This document shows positions 7,554 to 8,926 of a DNA stretch of 8,926 nt, piece by piece. Numbering within the stretch: the stretch's first letter is position 1; each line of letters starts with the position of its first letter. Location of the stretch: the NCBI GenBank assembly GCA_937873105.1, contig CALMWD010000453.1:1-8926 (forward strand). The letters run 5' to 3'. Source of the DNA: an uncultured Rhodanobacteraceae bacterium. Lineage in GTDB: Bacteria; Pseudomonadota; Gammaproteobacteria; Xanthomonadales; Ahniellaceae. The notes under the pieces are model-generated. The model ran no database searches. It was not told the origin of the DNA and saw only the letters and a program-made list of their open reading frames with translations. The position numbers and the translations under genes are program-made.

Positions 7554-8926
7554 ATGACCTACCGCACCCGTTTCGCCCCGAGTCCCACCGGCCTGCTGCA
7601 TCTGGGCGGCGCCCGCACGGCGCTGTACTGCTGGCTGGAGGCGCGCCGCCAGAACGGCACCTTCATCCTGCGCATCGAGGACACCGACCGCGAGCGCTCG
7701 ACGCAGGAATCGGTGAACGCGATCCTGGACGCGATGGAGTGGCTCGGCCTCGATTACGACGAGGGCCCGTTCTACCAGACCGAGCGCATGGATCGGTATC
7801 GCCACGTCGTCCAGCAACTGCTGGCCGAAGGCAAGGCCTACCAGTGCTGGTGCAGCAAGGAACGCCTGGAATCCCTGCGCGAGCAGCAGATGGCGAACAA
7901 CGAGAAGCCGCGTTACGACGGCAAGTGCCGGCATGGCGCCGCGCCGGTCGAGGGCGTGGTGCCGGTGATCCGCTTCAAGAACCCGCAGGCCGGCACCGTC
8001 GTCTTCGACGACAAGGTGCGCGGCAAGATCGAGATCTCGAACGAAGAGCTCGACGACCTGATCATCTGGCGCTCGGACGACTTCCCGACCTACAACTTCG
8101 CGGTCGTGGTCGACGACATCGACATGAAGATCACGGAAGTGATCCGCGGCGACGACCACATCAACAACACCCCGCGCCAGATCAACATCTACCTGGCCAT
8201 GGGCCATCAGCCGCCGGTGTTCGCGCACCTGCCGATGATCCTCGGCCAGGACGGCGCGCGCCTGTCCAAGCGCCACGGCGCGGTCAACGTCATGAACTAC
8301 CGCGACGACGGCTTCCTGCCGCATGCGCTGCTGAACTACCTGGTGCGCCTCGGCTGGTCGCACGGCGACCAGGAAGTGTTCTCGCGCGAGGAACTCGTCA
8401 AGCTGTTCGACGTGCGCGACGTGAACCGCGCGCCGGCGCGCTTCGACATGGACAAGCTGACCTGGCTCAACCAGCACTACCTCAAGACCGATGCGCCGGA
8501 AAAGGTGGCGTTGCATCTGATCCCGCATCTCGAGGACCTGCACTACGCGATGGCGCATGGACCGAAGCCGGCCGAGATCGTCGTCGCGCTCCGCGACCGC
8601 GTGAAGACTCTGAAGGAAATGGCCGAGAAGGCGCGCTGCTGGTACGAGGAGTTCGAGAGCTACGACGCCGAATCGGCGGCGAAGCACCTGGTCGCGGGCG
8701 CGGCCGGCCCGCTCCAGGCGGCGCACGATGCCCTGGCCGCGATCGCCGAAGGGCAATGGTCGCCGGCGACGGTCGATGCGGCCCTGCGCGCGGCGGCCGA
8801 AGCCGTCGGCGTGGGTTTGGGCAAGGGGGCGCAGCCGCTGCGCGTCGCGACCACCGGTACCCAGGTCTCGCCGTCGATCGACCAGACGGTCAACCTGACC
8901 GGCCAGAAGCGCGCGCGGGCGCGCAT
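7554..8926 (+). CDS. gltX: Glutamyl-tRNA synthetase (GluRS), 3' end cut by the window
   Basis: An open frame runs from the ATG to the window edge, giving 457 complete codons. GluRS is a cytoplasmic class I synthetase that charges tRNA-Glu, feeding translation and, through glutamyl-tRNA, haem synthesis. [17 protein letters not shown] (7-23) contains the HIGH motif as [13 protein letters not shown] (39-47) binds glutamate. The zinc knuckle is CWC...CRH with Cys98, Cys100, Cys125 and His127, the same positions as in the E. coli enzyme. Further motifs are [10 protein letters not shown] (179-188), [13 protein letters not shown] (197-209) and the KMSKS motif as RLSKR (236-240). The anticodon-binding helical domain follows from about residue 300 to the end. 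It is too long to be GluQ, the short paralogue that lacks this domain. About a dozen residues are missing compared with 467-471-residue relatives, the result of the window edge and not a truncation. The ATG is chosen because similarity begins at once ([11 protein letters not shown]); no good ribosome-binding site precedes it. Confidence 0.95.
   Translation, partial: MTYRTRFAPSPTGLLHLGGARTALYCWLEARRQNGTFILRIEDTDRERSTQESVNAILDAMEWLGLDYDEGPFYQTERMDRYRHVVQQLLAEGKAYQCWCSKERLESLREQQMANNEKPRYDGKCRHGAAPVEGVVPVIRFKNPQAGTVVFDDKVRGKIEISNEELDDLIIWRSDDFPTYNFAVVVDDIDMKITEVIRGDDHINNTPRQINIYLAMGHQPPVFAHLPMILGQDGARLSKRHGAVNVMNYRDDGFLPHALLNYLVRLGWSHGDQEVFSREELVKLFDVRDVNRAPARFDMDKLTWLNQHYLKTDAPEKVALHLIPHLEDLHYAMAHGPKPAEIVVALRDRVKTLKEMAEKARCWYEEFESYDAESAAKHLVAGAAGPLQAAHDALAAIAEGQWSPATVDAALRAAAEAVGVGLGKGAQPLRVATTGTQVSPSIDQTVNLTGQKRARAR

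Noticed and set aside
7554..8926. GluQ (glutamyl-queuosine tRNA-Asp synthetase) because it follows queA-tgt
   Set aside because: GluQ proteins are about 300 residues and lack the anticodon-binding domain. This frame exceeds 457 residues and continues through the full C-terminal helical domain of GluRS.

Overview
The window is very GC-rich: lines I counted by hand in pyrD and queA average about 73% G+C. It is densely packed, with eight chromosomal housekeeping genes and one two-gene toxin-antitoxin module. The order metX-metB-hom, an E. coli-like MetB, a zinc-type GluRS and a class 2 PyrD suggest a gammaproteobacterium, most likely of the Xanthomonadales (Lysobacteraceae/Rhodanobacteraceae). 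That placement is an inference from gene content and composition, not from a database match.

Layout: (1) 1-2545, plus strand: a tightly overlapping methionine-branch operon. It holds the 3' end of a MetX-family O-acyltransferase, a cystathionine gamma-synthase (metB) and a stand-alone homoserine dehydrogenase of the ThrA/MetL type. Both junctions are 4-base ATGA overlaps. Homoserine made by the dehydrogenase is acylated by the MetX-like enzyme and joined to cysteine by MetB. (2) 2553-5242, minus strand, converging on the first operon with only 7 bases between them: vapB-vapC-pyrD-murB. pyrD (UMP synthesis) and murB (peptidoglycan precursor synthesis) are coupled by a TGATG junction. Upstream of pyrD, and apparently in the same transcription unit, is a VapBC type II toxin-antitoxin pair with markedly lower G+C (about 59%). 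(3) 5243-5352: a 110-base divergent intergenic region with a candidate vapBC promoter/operator and a candidate queA promoter. (4) 5353-7496, plus strand: queA-tgt, two steps of tRNA queuosine synthesis, joined by a TGATG overlap. (5) 7554 to the window end, plus strand: gltX (glutamyl-tRNA synthetase), lacking only its last residues.

Almost all sequence is explained by well-known families. The part most worth a second look is the acquired-looking vapBC cassette. It lies between the divergent regulatory region and the probably essential pyrD-murB pair, 7 bases from pyrD, so those genes may be transcribed from an antitoxin-autoregulated promoter. No RNA genes, CRISPR arrays, insertion sequences or origins were seen. 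The only stretches without a gene are 7 bases (2546-2552), 7 bases (4598-4604), 110 bases (5243-5352) and 57 bases (7497-7553).
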